NCBI GenBank assembly: GCA_002749535.1
Contig: MZZL01000409.1
Coordinates: 2,682,160-2,746,159, forward strand
Origin: Apophysomyces variabilis
Lineage: Eukaryota; Mucoromycota; Mucoromycetes; Mucorales; Mucoraceae
Direction of reading: 5' to 3'
Length of the DNA stretch: 64,000 bases
In this document: positions 48,237-61,495 of the stretch, piece after piece
Layout of the letters: every line of letters begins with the position of its first letter
Position numbering within the stretch: the first letter of the stretch is position 1
Position numbers and translations under genes: made by a program
The notes under the pieces: model-generated
Database searches by the model: none
Told to the model about the DNA's origin: nothing
The model's input: only the letters and a program-made list of their open reading frames with translations

Positions 48237-51200
48237 AGCAGATGAAAAGTTAAAAGCGACAAGGGAAACAAAACCAATGTGAACCCCTTTATTTTATAGC
48301 TAAAAGACGGATTCTGAAAATTCATGCAATTCATCGTCAGCCGTGTCAGATGACCTCAGCACAAGGGAAAAAAAGAACTAGGTTTAAAACAGAACTCGTT
48401 CCACCCAGGCTAAAACCTTTAGCCTTTGATCAGAGTATAAATCAAGGAAGCAATATAAACCTTATACAGTGTATGAAAAGAAAGGAATCACCTTCTTTAG
48501 CACTTTGCTTAGCGAATGTACTACAATGATTTGGACACACAAATCGCCTAATACAGGAAACACAGAAGAAAGACTGAGAGAGATTCTTGGTCTTGTTCAA
48601 CACGTGAATGCTCACCGTGCGACCTGTAATGCTGGCAAAATGAAACATCACGACAAATACTTTTAGATGTCAGAAACCAACCACTGGACCGCGATAACGT
48701 TATGTTTAACATAGATAAGATAAGGCCGAGTCCGGTGACATCTAACATAGTCTAGGGGACATTGGGATTCCCAAGGGGTCACTTTTCTCCCAAGCCCTCT
48801 TCTGCAATGGCATGATGTTTTTCTCTAATTCCCTCATCTTGGGTATGGTACACAGCTTCAATCATAGAGTTACGCTACACAAATAGAAGACTTTTCTACC
48901 ATACAAAACGTCATTTTGCATCCCCGGACTTCTTGGGAGAGAGCCATTTTTATCCAAATGACCTCCTTGAAATTCCAGAATCTGAAGTTAGTTTAAGGGA
49001 GCCGATTACGTCAATCATTGTCCACATAAGGTTCAAGTAGAAAATAACTCTTTATGACGGTACTTCCATTAGCATGCCTAAATTTGCTCATTGGTACCAA
49101 CAGCAACAGCAGAAACCAGAAACCCAGTTAATTATCCACTTTTATGCATTAATGTTTTTTCTTTGAACCTACAGAGGAAAGTTTTCTTTTATGTATAGTT
49201 AAGTTGCATAATGAAGCATTCATCCAACCTCATATACCTGTGTATCAACCTAATTAATTACATCTATGCAAAGCCCGTACTCTTGCTCCCAGCACCGGAA
49301 CCCGCTCCGGGACCGTATAAAGGATCTACCGATATAAAGCCTTCGGAATCATGTATACCGAATCCAACCATCCAAGGAGAACACGCTTTCTTGCCATGAC
49401 AAAATCTGATCAAAGGAGTTGGATAACAAAAAGATCATCTCGGAAATCTAACTTCTTTTGTCTAATGCATCTTTACTATAAGGAAAATATATCCATCAAA
49501 CGTGGCGATCGAAATTTAGTGTTGCCAGACCCAAATACGGCACTTAGTGTCCAATTCGGACCGTAGATCTGCATGGTCATTTTCAGTTGCAGCTGTCTAT
49601 AGAAGGTAATGGAACGGTCATGTCATACGAAATAAAACCAACGAAAAACAGGTTTGTTCATCGTCTTTCTTTAAGCGTAACCATTTTCCCTGTACGACAA
49701 TAGATGGGATTATCACTATAAGAACCAGACCTATAGTGCTCAACTCCCCGTTGACCAAGTTTCCTGTGACTACGTGCGGTAAACATACCCAACCACTATG
49801 CACATATCTGTTTCATTCTTTTTACCCACAGTAAGTGGGCGCATCTGTTGCTGGGTGTTCAAAAAGACGCAAGGGTACTTCCTAACTTGGCCAATGCTTG
49901 TGATCATGCCAAGTAACAGAGCGTTTGCATTGTTCATCCAAATGTTGGAGAGCCAAGATCATTGTATTCGAAGGTAGCGAAAGTCATAATGAACGTGCTG
50001 ATATAAGTTACCATAACCCCTCCCCCCTGCTTAACAAAGCTGCTCCTACTGTGCACAAGAATATAATGCCATATGTATTAAAACGACAGAAGAAGAATGC
50101 AGAGAACAAGTAAAATATCCCCTTTCAGAAGACTTGCCATACTGCTGATGTAGTAACAATCAGAAAACAAAAGCAGGATCAGCCATGCTGAAACTCTTAC
50201 CGACAACAACACCTTACGATGGGATTCACCACCTAGATAATATGTGAACAAAGATATTAATCGCTGAGGAGAGGGGACGGTATATAAAACTAAATAACTA
50301 GTTGCCTCCATAACTCGAAACCTAACAGAAAAGCCGTTTATAGAAGAAACTGCAATAAATGAAAATGGCTATTTGTGACCGATCTGCTGAGGCCGGATGT
50401 CCCTTCGGTATATAAACTATCAATGAGTAGCGCCAGGCTAAGCACGTAACTTTTCCAATAATGAGATAAATTTGGTATTTCGGAAGATTTGTTGTATCAA
50501 TCGGTTATGATGACTATCATCGCTGCTCGTCAGCATGTACTGCACAACAGTGTCTTTGATGATGTTTTAGCCAGCAAAACTTTATAATATTTTCAAGCAG
50601 AAAACAACAGGGAGTTGTCACCCAATAAGAGTGATAACGAACTTCGGGTGATAGAATAGCGCTTCCAGGCCTCGAGTGGATCCCATTTTGCTTGCATACC
50701 ACGCTGCGTATGTCACAGGATTACGCATACTTCCTGAGAATTTGACGCACAAGTCTGGAAACTCAACGATTCACATGGCTAGAGGCAGGTGAGGTAAATA
50801 GACAAGCCCAAACAAGCACCGCACATCCCAATCCCTTTCGAGAACACAAAAAGGAGACATGAGTTGATTTGACTTGCAAACCTACTTTTCGTTTTAACTT
50901 ACTCCAGGGAGCTATGTGCTGTGTAATGCAAATACAATCATTGATGTTCGTAAGGATCAATACCAAAGGATCATGAACTGAAATTCCTTTAGCTTAAAAT
51001 CTGTCTGTACTTACAATAGAAGCCTGAAGTGATCAGATCCTAAATAACTCCTCCATAGGCGTCAGCTAGAAGAGTTAGCGCGTGTCTATCGTTCGCTTTT
51101 TTTCTTTCTTTTCTTGAATCGACATTACGACATTGCTTCGAAATCATTAGCAAAGTGTTTAATTTGTTTCCATCAACCGGATATAACCCTATTTTGTTTA

Positions 51201-52489
51201 AGATGATATTTAATTAGCTTACTTATAACGGTCAATCTTTGTTTGAAAACGGTAATCAGAGGAGTAGAGCGGACAGAGCAAAGCCTACATCCTCAAGTTC
51301 ATCGTGTGCATTATGTATGATTTTCCTACGGCTACGCTAATATCTGTGAATATGGAACTTGCTAGCACTGGCACAGAAGTAGCGCTGCTATCTTGCATGG
51401 CTCATAAATAGAGCTACTCAAGGCAAGAGCTGGAACAGTTGAAAAGCAACATAGATCGTCCTTGAGAATTTCCAAGCAGACGGTATCCATGAAAGCATGT
51501 CATTGAATAGTACATACGTGGACAATAATCGGACAGAAGATGGTATGAAGACGTCACTTTCACAGTAAAGATAGGACATACGATGAGGTTTTCTGTTGAA
51601 TGCACTTAATAATATTACATCTCTAGGTAAAGTGTGATGCTCCTTCATGTTATTGTATAAGGCTGCTTCTAATGCTTCCCTATATTAGGCTTTTAAATGG
51701 TTTAATACTATTTTATGCATTTTTATAGAGTGGTTTGGTTTCATTTTCTCTCGCGCTTCTCACGGTGAAATAAGGAGCAGGAACATTCTGTAACGCGGAA
51801 ACCTACAGGTAAACGCCTTTTCCACAAATCCTTTGAGAAGGATAGATACCGATTTACTTTGTTGCACATATTTTATTCCTCATGCGTAAACTGCATCTGT
51901 TTTTCTCAATTCCAACGGCTCGAAGCCATGTATGTGTCTTACCTACTTGGGAGAAAAAAGTAAGTTCCGGTAACGCCGCACAAATGCGAAATTGGCAACC
52001 ATGGCACACAGGTTAACCGCAACTTAGGCTGATCAATCAAACATCAAGTTTTTTTGCCAGCAAATTCCATGCTTCCCTGCCTACAGTTTGCTATATATTT
52101 TTATGTCCTTTCGTATTCATAACCACAGTGGACAGAAACCCATGCTATCCAAAACAAAAGGATCTCTAATGTTACATTGCAAACGGTTTATGCAACAAGA
52201 TATCATGCCAAAAACAAAAAAACCCATACAATTTGCTATAGCAGCAGTATGAGAATATAGTTTACTTGAAGGTATGCATATGCAAGATAGTGTGGAAGAG
52301 GAGAAAGGGAGATTGAAACGAGAAAAGCATACTAACCTTTACAGGTTGTAATAGGATCAGTTTTTTTTTATTTACAGGTTAAGGAACATGCCCGCACGGT
52401 TAAGTTGATGTAACCACGGGTATCCTTTTTCCCGAAAACGAACTCATAGGCTTCTTCCGGGGAAAAAAACTGCATTTCGTTTTAACTTG
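48237..52489. other. Long gene-poor spacer
   Basis: 4.2 kb of AT-rich DNA. One frame from 49211 starts like a signal peptide (MKHSSNLIYLCINLINYIYA) followed by a Pro-rich stretch, but ends after 62 codons and I found no frame-consistent continuation. No other supported gene, tRNA or transposon end. Confidence 0.4.
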
Positions 52490-54001
52490 ATGGAATATAG
52501 ATACCTTGGTTCGTCAGGGCTAAAAGTGAGCGCCATCGGCTTGGGATCATGGATCACATTTGGTAAAACATGCGAGAACAAGGATGACCATGACGGCCCT
52601 AATAATGACCAACTCTCCTAATATTCATAGCGGCTCAAATTGATGCAGGTTTGCGTTTTTCTGTTGTAATGCTTCATCGTTGATTATACTACGCGAGCAA
52701 CTGAGCATGGCATTCCTTTAAAAAAAATTGAACAAACAGATACGGCGGCAGAGTGTATGCGTGTTGCTTTCCAACATGGTGTTAACTTTTTTGACGTTGC
52801 AGAGTCGCACTCAGGTAAACATATTCCCCCCCCCAAGGATGAATTCTTTGGGTAACTAATGGTAACGCACTCGTCGTCTGTTAGGCGGGCAGGCGGAAAT
52901 TGACATGGGTCTTGCTCTCCGACGACATAACTGGCGACGATCTGATTATGTGATAGCCACCAAGGTGTTTTGGGGAGGCAAAGGCCCTAATGACCGCGGG
53001 TTATCACGAAAACATGTGATTGAAGGCTTGACAGCTTCTCTCAAACGGCTGCAGCTAGATTATGTTGATATAGTGTATGCTCAACGGCCGGACGTGGATA
53101 CGCCGATGGAAGAAATTGTCCGTGCATTCTCTTGGTGCATTGACAAGGGAATGGCTTTATACTGGGGCACGAGTGAATGGCCAATCCATCTAGTGATCGA
53201 GGCGATTGAAGTAGCCAGGCGATTGAATCTTATTGAACCTGTGGTTGAGGTCAGGAAACAATGAGGAGAAAAAGAAGCAAGAATCAAAACGTGGAATTTT
53301 ATTCATTAACATCTATTCCAAAGCAACCTCAATATAATATGTTCCATCGCGAACGGGTGGAAAAGGAATATAAGCCTTTATCCGACAATTATCGCCTCGG
53401 AATCACTACATGGTCACCCTTGGCGTCCGGGGTACTGACAGGCAAATATAATGACGGGAAGATACCTTTGGATGCGCGACTGGCCATCCAGGATCACCCA
53501 GTCATCAATCGGTTGCGAGCAGGATTTTTTAGTGAAGAAGGCCGACGTAAAATTGAAAAAGTCGGTCGTCTAGTGGTAAGTATTCAATATTTTTGAGAAT
53601 GCACCCGTTTTCTTTACACTTTTCATTCTTATTTTTCTTTCTTGGGAAACCTAGCGGGTCGCTCAAAAGCTAAATATCACACCAGCTCAGCTAGCCATTG
53701 CATGGTGTCTGAAAAACCCAAACGTCTCTGCTGTGATAACAGGAGCATCGCGACCTTCGCAAATAGAAGAAAATGTCAAAGGGATCCAGTATTTGCATCT
53801 TTTGACAGATGAGGTAAAGAGAATGCGCACCGAATTTAGCCCATCACATCTAATCGCACCATCTTAGATCATGGCGGAGATTGAGCAGGTATTCTAACAA
53901 CCGACAATGAATTTGGAAAACCTAAAATTTAAGCTTTTACCTGTCTTTGGTAGATCCTTGGGAACAAGCCAGAGCCTGTGTTTAATTTTAGAGCATCATA
54001 G
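52490..54001 (+). CDS. Aldo/keto reductase of the Kv-channel beta-subunit (AKR6) type
   Basis: NADPH-binding oxidoreductase-fold protein. Eight exons (52490-52562, 52631-52648, 52740-52814, 52885-53249, 53324-53575, 53655-53813, 53868-53888, 53954-54001) sum to 1011 nt, 336 residues, matching animal Kv-beta proteins. Landmarks: [27 protein letters not shown] (catalytic Asp region), [93 protein letters not shown] and ILGNKPEP. Exon 2 is only 18 nt and exon 7 only 21 nt. Both are required for the family alignment. In a fungus without a Shaker partner it is probably a stand-alone reductase. Confidence 0.93.
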
Positions 54002-55398
54002 GACAGCGACTGCGTCTTTATAAAGTGATTTATGGGGTATTTACCGATAACAGTAAGACTGTTGATATTTCAGTGGCCAAACTTTGGGAGATCAAACTAG
54101 GCAACAAAATCTGGTGCACTTTGGCGTAGATGAGATAGAGATGATAGGCATCCGGCTATGTTAAGCCTTAGAGACATAAAATAGTTCCCTCCAAACAACG
54201 CTGCATTGTGTTTGCAAATCAACTCACTGATTGAAAAAAGAACCTTTGATACTTGTACTTAACGTGTGTTAAGCAGACAGAATATAAATAAAAGGCTATG
54301 AAGGTTGCGTAAAGCTGGCAAAATAGGAAATCTCTGAAGATCCCTTGCACCTACAGAACAGCCTTCATTCGTTCAGTCACTCAGCAACATTCATAGATTC
54401 CCGAGAACCGAAAACAGTGGGAAATCCACATCCTTTCGTTTTCAAGTTCCTTACAGAAAACAAAGACCTAACAACAAGAGGGAGATTTTTTGCATCGTAT
54501 TATTGTCAATAACCTGTCATCCATCGTCCTCCGTATTTTTAGTATAATATCTGCATATATTTTCTTTGTTTGTTTTTATATAATTGCTAGTCATTCCTTT
54601 CTTGATTTATCTGCCCGTCTAACAGGTAAAGATACTTGCTGTTCAAACTCACATGAATTTCAACGGTTGGAAACAGTTTGCGCATTTTGGAAGGTTTAAA
54701 TTCATCTGACTATTTCTGTTTCCGTTGGGAGCCATTTGGAGCTATTCCGAGCCTTGCGAGCCTTTATTAGTTTTTCTTAACCTCTGAACTACTTCGGGAT
54801 GAAAAAGAACCTTGATGGCAACAAAATACGTTATAAACCTAGGAAGCGTTGACGTTGGCCATTCTCACAGTTTTGCTATGATTCCATTATACAATATCAA
54901 GTCTAACTAAGTTCTACGGTGAAACACTTGGCTCAGGATCAAGAGTGGAAAGCAGAGTAACCCTTCCTTATTGAGGTATCAGTTATAGAAAGTACCTAAT
55001 TGCTTGTACGATGTTTCCTACCATACTTATACCCTCGTTAGTAACAATCAGCGATAGGGAAAGCGAAGTTTTGCTTACGAAGGATAGGCGCCCACCGAGC
55101 AGAGGTAGACATTCTATCTTACAAGAAGTTCAGCAATCAAAATCTAAGCCTGCATCATAACGCTACAAGGTACTACTCGTCATGCCGTTGAAGAAGATAG
55201 GCGGAGATGAAACCTTTATGCGGCTAGCAGAACGAGACTGCTATACAATCGGTTACTTTGCGGAGAGGGGCCCAGCTCACCAAGAGGAAATTAAAAGTTG
55301 TAAAGGGAGCCTTTCACATTGAGCATAGCGAGCAGGGTTGTATTAATGCAGAAAATACCGGGAAACGTGTCAGTGTGTAGCAGCTGTAAAGCCAGTCG
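54002..55398. other. Spacer before the MITE
   Basis: 1.4 kb, AT-rich, with no supported gene. A Phe/Ile-rich 69-codon frame at 54490 has no motif. Confidence 0.4.
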
Positions 55399-55624
55399 TA
55401 GGGCTCGGAATATGACCCGGTCCGATCAGATGTCTGCCGGGCGGGCCTTAGTGGGCCGGGTTCTGGGCCATAAAATTGGCCCGTCTGATATGGCCCGCCC
55501 GACTGGCCCACGGGTCAATGGGCCCATCCCAGCGTGATTGGCCTAGTGTGCCGGGTTCCGGGTCAATATCCTGACCCGGCCAGTTATGACCCGACCGGTT
55601 AAGGCCCGCCCATTTCAAGCCCTA
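55399..55624. mobile_element. hAT-like MITE, 226 bp
   Basis: A GC-rich island in AT-rich DNA. The left end TAGGGCTCGGAATATGACCC and the inverted right end TAGGGCTTGAAATGGGCG share an imperfect terminal repeat beginning TAGGGCT. The flanks GCCAGTCG (55391-55398) and GCCTGTTG (55625-55632) match at 6 of 8 positions, as expected of an aged 8-bp hAT target duplication. The interior is built of short GGCCCG/GACCCGG/CGGGTC repeats, and no protein is encoded. The hAT assignment rests on TAGGG ends and 8-bp flanks. Confidence 0.7.
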
Positions 55625-58600
55625 GCCTGTTGTGTAAAAAGAAATCAATAATTTAGAAACAACAGGCGAAACGCTACATTGTTTAGCAATAAACTTCGTT
55701 AAAATATATACGCCCTGCGTTTCATCTTCAAGGAGTAGAAGGAATACCGATAAACATACGATCACTTTGTTAATAATCTATTTCAAATTCTCCTTTGTGC
55801 CACGATAAAACCCATACAAGAGCTTTTTCGCTCTCAATTACTGATAGGTTGCGTAAAGTACATTCTGGTTAATAACCATGGAAGTTCCCCGCGTCTCCAG
55901 CGCAATGACCCGTTCATTATCGAAGAAATGCATCTGTCTGGCGGCGGTATATGGTAACCTAAATTTATACAAACTGTCTTCCCCAGCAGTAATTCAACCT
56001 TTCAATAAATATGCCAACGGCTGGTAAAGCTGGCAAATAGCTGCAAAACAATGGTCCAACTTGAGGATGGGTTTCTCTCGCTCAAGATATACAACACCCT
56101 GTTAACTAGCGTCAACGATATCGGCAAAAGATGATATGGAGGGCCGACCATGGAGTATATAACATATGTTGTATATGGCGAAAGCGCGCAGAATCACCAA
56201 GCAAAATAACATCAAGGATCTACGAATTCCTATAAATAAAAAACATAGAAACGTAAAAATTGTCGACATGTGTTATTCTTATAATTGTTGATAAATAATA
56301 TATCCTCTTGATAGCATTCAGACTACAAAGAGTTATCTGCCCTTAAACGCTTTCTATGGAATGCAAAATAGTTTGGAGTTTATGGAAATGAGAATTAGAC
56401 TTGGTCATACGTGGATGATATGAAACACCTATGAATATGAGACATTACAGGTGTACTGACGGCTGCAATAAAGCAGTGTTACCTCATTCTTTGGCCTCGT
56501 TGATAGAATTTAGAGAAGAAATGCAGTCTGTGTTCCAAACTAGAGTAGTTCATTGTGAGTGGAAGTACGTCAATTCCAGTTGTCTTGTCCATTGAGCACA
56601 GATACTAGGAAGTCAGACAACGAATCTAGACGTATACCATATTAAAGAAGCTATTCCCGTGCAACTGGCCACGTAAATGGGAAATGGGGAATTTCGCTGT
56701 TAGCAATATCGATTTTTATTGGAGAAATAAGTAATTTATGGAAAGAGCGCACGTACTCGTGAGACAAAGGTAGAGAGATTCGTCCCTACGATGCCTCTAA
56801 CCCGGTTTGAACGGAGACTTCTTATTGTTCGCTCCGTGTAACCGTATATCCCAGCTCACGGAAAATCATTTATTTCGAGAAGGGTCCTGTTCCACTCGAT
56901 CACTGTCCAAATTCTGCGCTCTGGCCGGCGATTGTTAACCTAACGATAACTACCGCAGCAGTTTCTGTTTAATGTGACAGATACACATATACAGCCAGTT
57001 TCTTCCTGCAACAAATTTTGTTAGACGTTGTCCTTCTCATTATGAGGACCTTGACGAGATGATGACGAACAGAATGAGTTTGTTAACAACAAGGCTTACA
57101 AAGTTCGGTTTTAATAACCACTACTGTCAGGTTTTGTGATCAGGAAAAAGCCATACATAGGATGGGCGACGATGTTACTCCATACTGGATAGCATCCCGG
57201 CTGTGTAAGTTTCAACGTGTGTTATCGTAGTCTATATGACAAGCACTGGAGTTCTTTCATGAACCCAGATAGAGCTATGTATCCTACTGTTTATTGAATT
57301 CTATTTCGTGCTACTCTAAAACAAATTTTTCGTCCATGGAAAGTTATGCTATTCGGTCGCGCAAAAGTAACCTTGCAGTGGTGTAAATTAACTTGCAAGT
57401 TACTGTAATTTTAACTTAAAATGAAACGACCTTATTGTTCTATTTGGCGAATCTGGGCTGTAGAAAAGGGACTAGTAAATCTTGGTAACTTTAACGGCCA
57501 CAGGCTCGTGACAGCTTCATACACCAGATCGAAACTGTATACGCCATGCAACAACAAGAATTGACGCAGCTGAATTATGCAGTAGATCTCATCATATGGA
57601 CATCCCGTGCGTTGTCTGCGTACAAAGAAAGAGCTTACAAGCTAGTGAGACCCAGCAGCCATTAAAACCTTCCCCTTCCTTGTACAAGGATACCATACGT
57701 TGTGGGATCCGATAATGTATGGGCCAGATCTACATCAACCGTAGTCTTCATTTCATAGCTCAGTTTCAAAACGTCCTCGTTCAAATCCCTATCCAACAGC
57801 CTTTACTTCGACCGCTAGGCGATGCTGCTGTCTTCCAGTTACCCTGGTTTCCATTGCAGCGTCGGCACGTAAAGCGAGGCAGTGAACCACACGACTCTTT
57901 TTCTTTTCCCAATTATAAGAGTGGCATATCACTTTTGAAACGATGATTAACGTAGTGATATTGCTATTTTTTTTTTTATCAGAAGGATGTAGCATACCCG
58001 GTTGCATAGAAATGCTGAGCGGGTAAGACCGTGTTCAAAAATGGCTTGAATGCCTGATCCATGGTAGCGTTCTGTTGTGGTGAAACCTGCAGAAGACAAA
58101 GTTAACAATCTTGTTATTTTGCATCCTTTACCTACGACTGATATATAATTTCTGCCACGGTCTTGGCTTCTTTCGATCCGTCCGCCATCGTCTCCATAAG
58201 ATATTGAGCGGTCAATACTTTAAGATTAGAGGCAGCTGTAAGTACAAGCCAGTCAGAAGATATAGGTGCATACGGAATGGAGCGATTTACATTGTCAGAC
58301 TAGTTGTATATTTATGTGAACTTCCTATACATTAGCCGAAAATGCTGATTTGATCGCTCTTTGATCCTGTGACCGCAGCAAGTTAGCAAATACGTAAGGT
58401 ACATAACTTCGACAATCCTTATAAGCGTTCGAGCCAAACAGAATGATATATGGATTGTAAGGAGCTAAATTTCAGAGATGCTATTGCTGTTTCCTTTCCA
58501 CTACTTATGGTAGGCTTTACCAGGATTTGCCGATCTGTACTCGTTCGTATTTGTTCCTTACGGTAACCATCCTTCTAAGGCTCCCAATAAGTACATAGCA

Positions 58601-60926
58601 CGAAACAAGTCGCGGCTACCCTTTGTTTTACAGGTATATTCATGTGTACTACGCCAAAACTGCAAACGTACATGGTTAGAAGCATGGTGCGTTATTAGTC
58701 CAGGTAGGACAGATTTATATTGTTGTCTCTGTCTTCACTAAGCTAAAGCTGTGTAGAGTTTGCGGAAAGTGTTGGCCTTGGAACCCTTATATTTATGCGT
58801 AACAAGTACAAGACCTCCAAGGTCTGCAGCAGATATCATAAACGATGCTGCTGTCTTCCCAAGTCCATCAAATTTAAACATGCGGTTACACATATGCTTG
58901 CTGCCAAGAGGCAAAGTAATTATCTCTTTTAATTAACAATAACCAATTTTAGGAAAACTATATACGAAGCCCTCAAGACATAAGCAAACATCGGTATTTC
59001 TTAGGCAATGATAACGAGCTTTTGCATATACCAAGTCAATGGCCGTCTAGGCCTGCACTTGGTACGTGTTATTATTGTAAAGTACTTTTGTGTTTTAACA
59101 CAACCATAGTACAAAGCAAATACCCGTAACATGGATTATCCTATTCAGCTGTGCCACCAGTGCGCGTATGACAGGCGGCGAGTTACAATGTCCCTGGTAA
59201 GCAACAATTGTTAATGTCGACTTTGTAAAGCCAGCTGAAATAGAGATGTCAATGCTGAAGGAGACATTCGTGATATACTTCTTCGCTGCATTTGTTTGCT
59301 TGCCAGCTTTCGTCTCATCAGAAGCGCTGTCAGGACAGCTTCTGAGGAAGTCATTGGCAACTCAGCACAGTTTGACACCTAAGTGAAAAGACTTGTACGA
59401 TATCGTTTCCTCAACATAGAAAATTTACGGTCATGGAGTCACAAAATGACATCTCATGCTAAAGTGTCCTTACGGAGACGGAGATCTGGCTTTTGTCTGT
59501 TTGCCGACTAGCAATCTTGTCCGAAGAAACAAAATTTCCAAAACATATATCGCCTCCGAAAATCATTTTACATATACCGGTGATCCATGCATAGCGAGAC
59601 GGATGATTTCTATGGTCCTATTACATTCATAGGCATGTACTCAGCAACTTTACTTGATCTTGTACATTGTTTGCTATAACTAAATTAAAGCATGACAGCT
59701 AACAAAGAGAACACAGGAAAAGGCGTTTTTTTCTTTATTTCAACCAAGAGCATGGCTACAAAAGTTGTCAGTCGGAGTTTGCTTAATCAGCCAACGCCCG
59801 TTCGGCAAAAGCTCAATTACTTTAGCACAGCTTCATAGTTAGTTCATGCTTTCGGGTTGCTCTGAGATTATGGCTCGAAAGGAAGAGGTTGTTGTGCTTA
59901 TTTACAAAGAAGTTACTGAGCTATCCGGGTCTGAAGCATAGAGTGAGTGCTTAATAAGCAGGACGTACTACTATTTAGATTGGCTTATTACAGTAAAAGT
60001 ACCAAAATTAGCAGCGTTCAGAAATAGTGGCAGGCTTTTCCAGGTCGTTTGTTGACACTGGATACAATTTCTACAAGTCCTTGATTGCATCGATTGAAGA
60101 TTTTACTATGCTCAATTCCCAATGGCTACACAAGATCGGGGACTTCATCCATTTTGCTATGGATGCCATCTTACCTTAAAGCCAAACGATTAGCCACACC
60201 ATGTTAAGTTTCTTAAGTCCGACATCTTGTCATCCATAAGGTAGTACAACCTATGGACAGAGTACCTTCTCCTCACGCATTTACCTCCGCATTCCTCGAT
60301 CCGCTTCCGTGCGCCGCAGAAGCATGCTAAAACTCAGAAAGGTGATTGATCTAATTATGAGATGAAATTGTGGAACTGTTCTGTTTTTCCTTGTTACCAG
60401 TTTATCGTCTCGATAGAAAACTGGTTCTGTTTCCACTCTTTTGACTTTCTTTAATAGCAACAAATCAGGTTGCTATAGTGCAGTATTTAATGGCTTTCTT
60501 CCGTTTATTCGAGTATGGCATAACAAACCGATGTGCGGGGCTAATTAGATAGTTTGATAGATAGTGTAACCAAGTCGGTAGTCCACGTTCCTACGCGGCC
60601 CCTGCCACGGTCGGAAGGATAATTAAGGAGCAGTCGGCATCCGACCAAACAAGGCAAGTTTCTTTATTTCTTTGTTGGCTTCTATGTGCACTGATTTTTA
60701 AATTAATGAGTTACCGCTTGGGGCCAGCCCGTATCCTGTCAATTATGGTGATTCGGTAAATAAGCTGAGTTAACCGATCGATTGGAGTCGGGTGCCCCAT
60801 CCTACCTTATAAATAGACCCCACCCTGACAATGTTGCCATCCTCATCAACTGAACATACTCATTCTTTTCCTAATTACAACAAGCGCCGGTCGTCCTCTT
60901 TCCAAATCCTTATTATTATTATCAAC
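55625..60926. other. Long gene-poor spacer with one degenerate coding patch
   Basis: 5.3 kb. Around 57547-57900 (+) a frame reads MQQQELTQLNYAVDLIIWTS, a stop at 57663, then LPLPCTRIPYVVGSDNVWAR and, in another frame, QNVLVQIPIQQPLLRP. The composition looks like an eroded coding sequence of unknown family. Otherwise only short frames; the promoter of the next gene occupies the right edge. Confidence 0.35.
60808..60815 (+). promoter_or_regulatory. TATA box of the secreted double-psi barrel gene
   Basis: TATAAATA 112 bp before the chosen ATG (60927). An in-frame ATG at 60831 lies only 16 bp after it, likely upstream of the transcript start, which supports the later start. Confidence 0.65.
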
Positions 60927-61319
60927 ATGCTCTTCAACACTGCCTTGATCACTCTTGCCTCTACCCTTGCCCTCATGGTCAATGCCGCCCCTATGCCTCT
61001 GGAGAAGCGTGGTTTCTCTGGTGATGGTACCTTTTACAACCCTTCCGTCGGCAAAGGCTCCTGTGGATGGTTGAACTCGGATAGCGAGATGGTTGCCGCA
61101 TTGAATGCTCCTCAAATGGGCAATGGTGCTAACCCCAATAACAACTCAAAGTGCGGCCGCTCTATTCGCGTCAAGGGACCCAAGGGTTCGGTCACAGTGA
61201 AGATCGTTGACACCTGCCCACCATGCCGTTCCGGTGACGTTGATCTGAGCCCTGCTGCTTTTGCTAAGATTGCTGATTTCGATCAAGGACGTGTGCCTAT
61301 CACCTGGGACTGGGCGTAA
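60927..61319 (+). CDS. Secreted double-psi beta-barrel (RlpA/expansin-like) protein
   Basis: 130-residue secreted protein without introns. Signal peptide MLFNTALITLASTLALMVNA, then a short propeptide ending in the Kex2-type site LEKR before GFSGDGTFYNPSVGKGSCGW. The DPBB core has GSCGWLNSDSEMVAALNAPQ, CGRSIRVKGPKGSVTVKIVD, CPPCRSGDVDLSPAAFAKIA and a closing WDW. This matches single-domain barwin/expansin-like proteins of basidiomycetes and Mucoromycota, often highly expressed at the wall. No carbohydrate-binding module is present. The catalytic activity of this group is unclear. An AATAAATAAA signal follows at about 61484. Confidence 0.9.
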   Translation: MLFNTALITLASTLALMVNAAPMPLEKRGFSGDGTFYNPSVGKGSCGWLNSDSEMVAALNAPQMGNGANPNNNSKCGRSIRVKGPKGSVTVKIVDTCPPCRSGDVDLSPAAFAKIADFDQGRVPITWDWA

Positions 61320-61481
61320 AATGCAGAGCACAACCAAAAAACGCAGAGCAGGTCTCTTCCCCGAAAAAAATCTAATCTTTCTCTTTCTTTTGTAACACTA
61401 TCTGCATATATATACATTATCTTGTTATCATTCAAAGCATATCCTATCCCTGAAAGAATATGGACATTTAGCATTTCCGTG

Positions 61482-61495
61482 AAATAAATAAAAGT
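61482..61495 (+). terminator. Polyadenylation signal of the DPBB gene
   Basis: AAATAAATAAAA about 165 bp after the stop, in the position and form of a fungal A-rich efficiency/poly(A) signal. Confidence 0.45.

Noticed and set aside
49211..49566. Signal-peptide-like frame plus downstream frame as a spliced secreted gene
   Set aside because: The possible donor (phase 1) and acceptor (phase 0) do not agree and no family motif is visible.
60831..60926. ATG at 60831 as start of the DPBB protein
   Set aside because: Only 16 bp after the TATA box and it would bury the signal peptide behind a hydrophilic leader.
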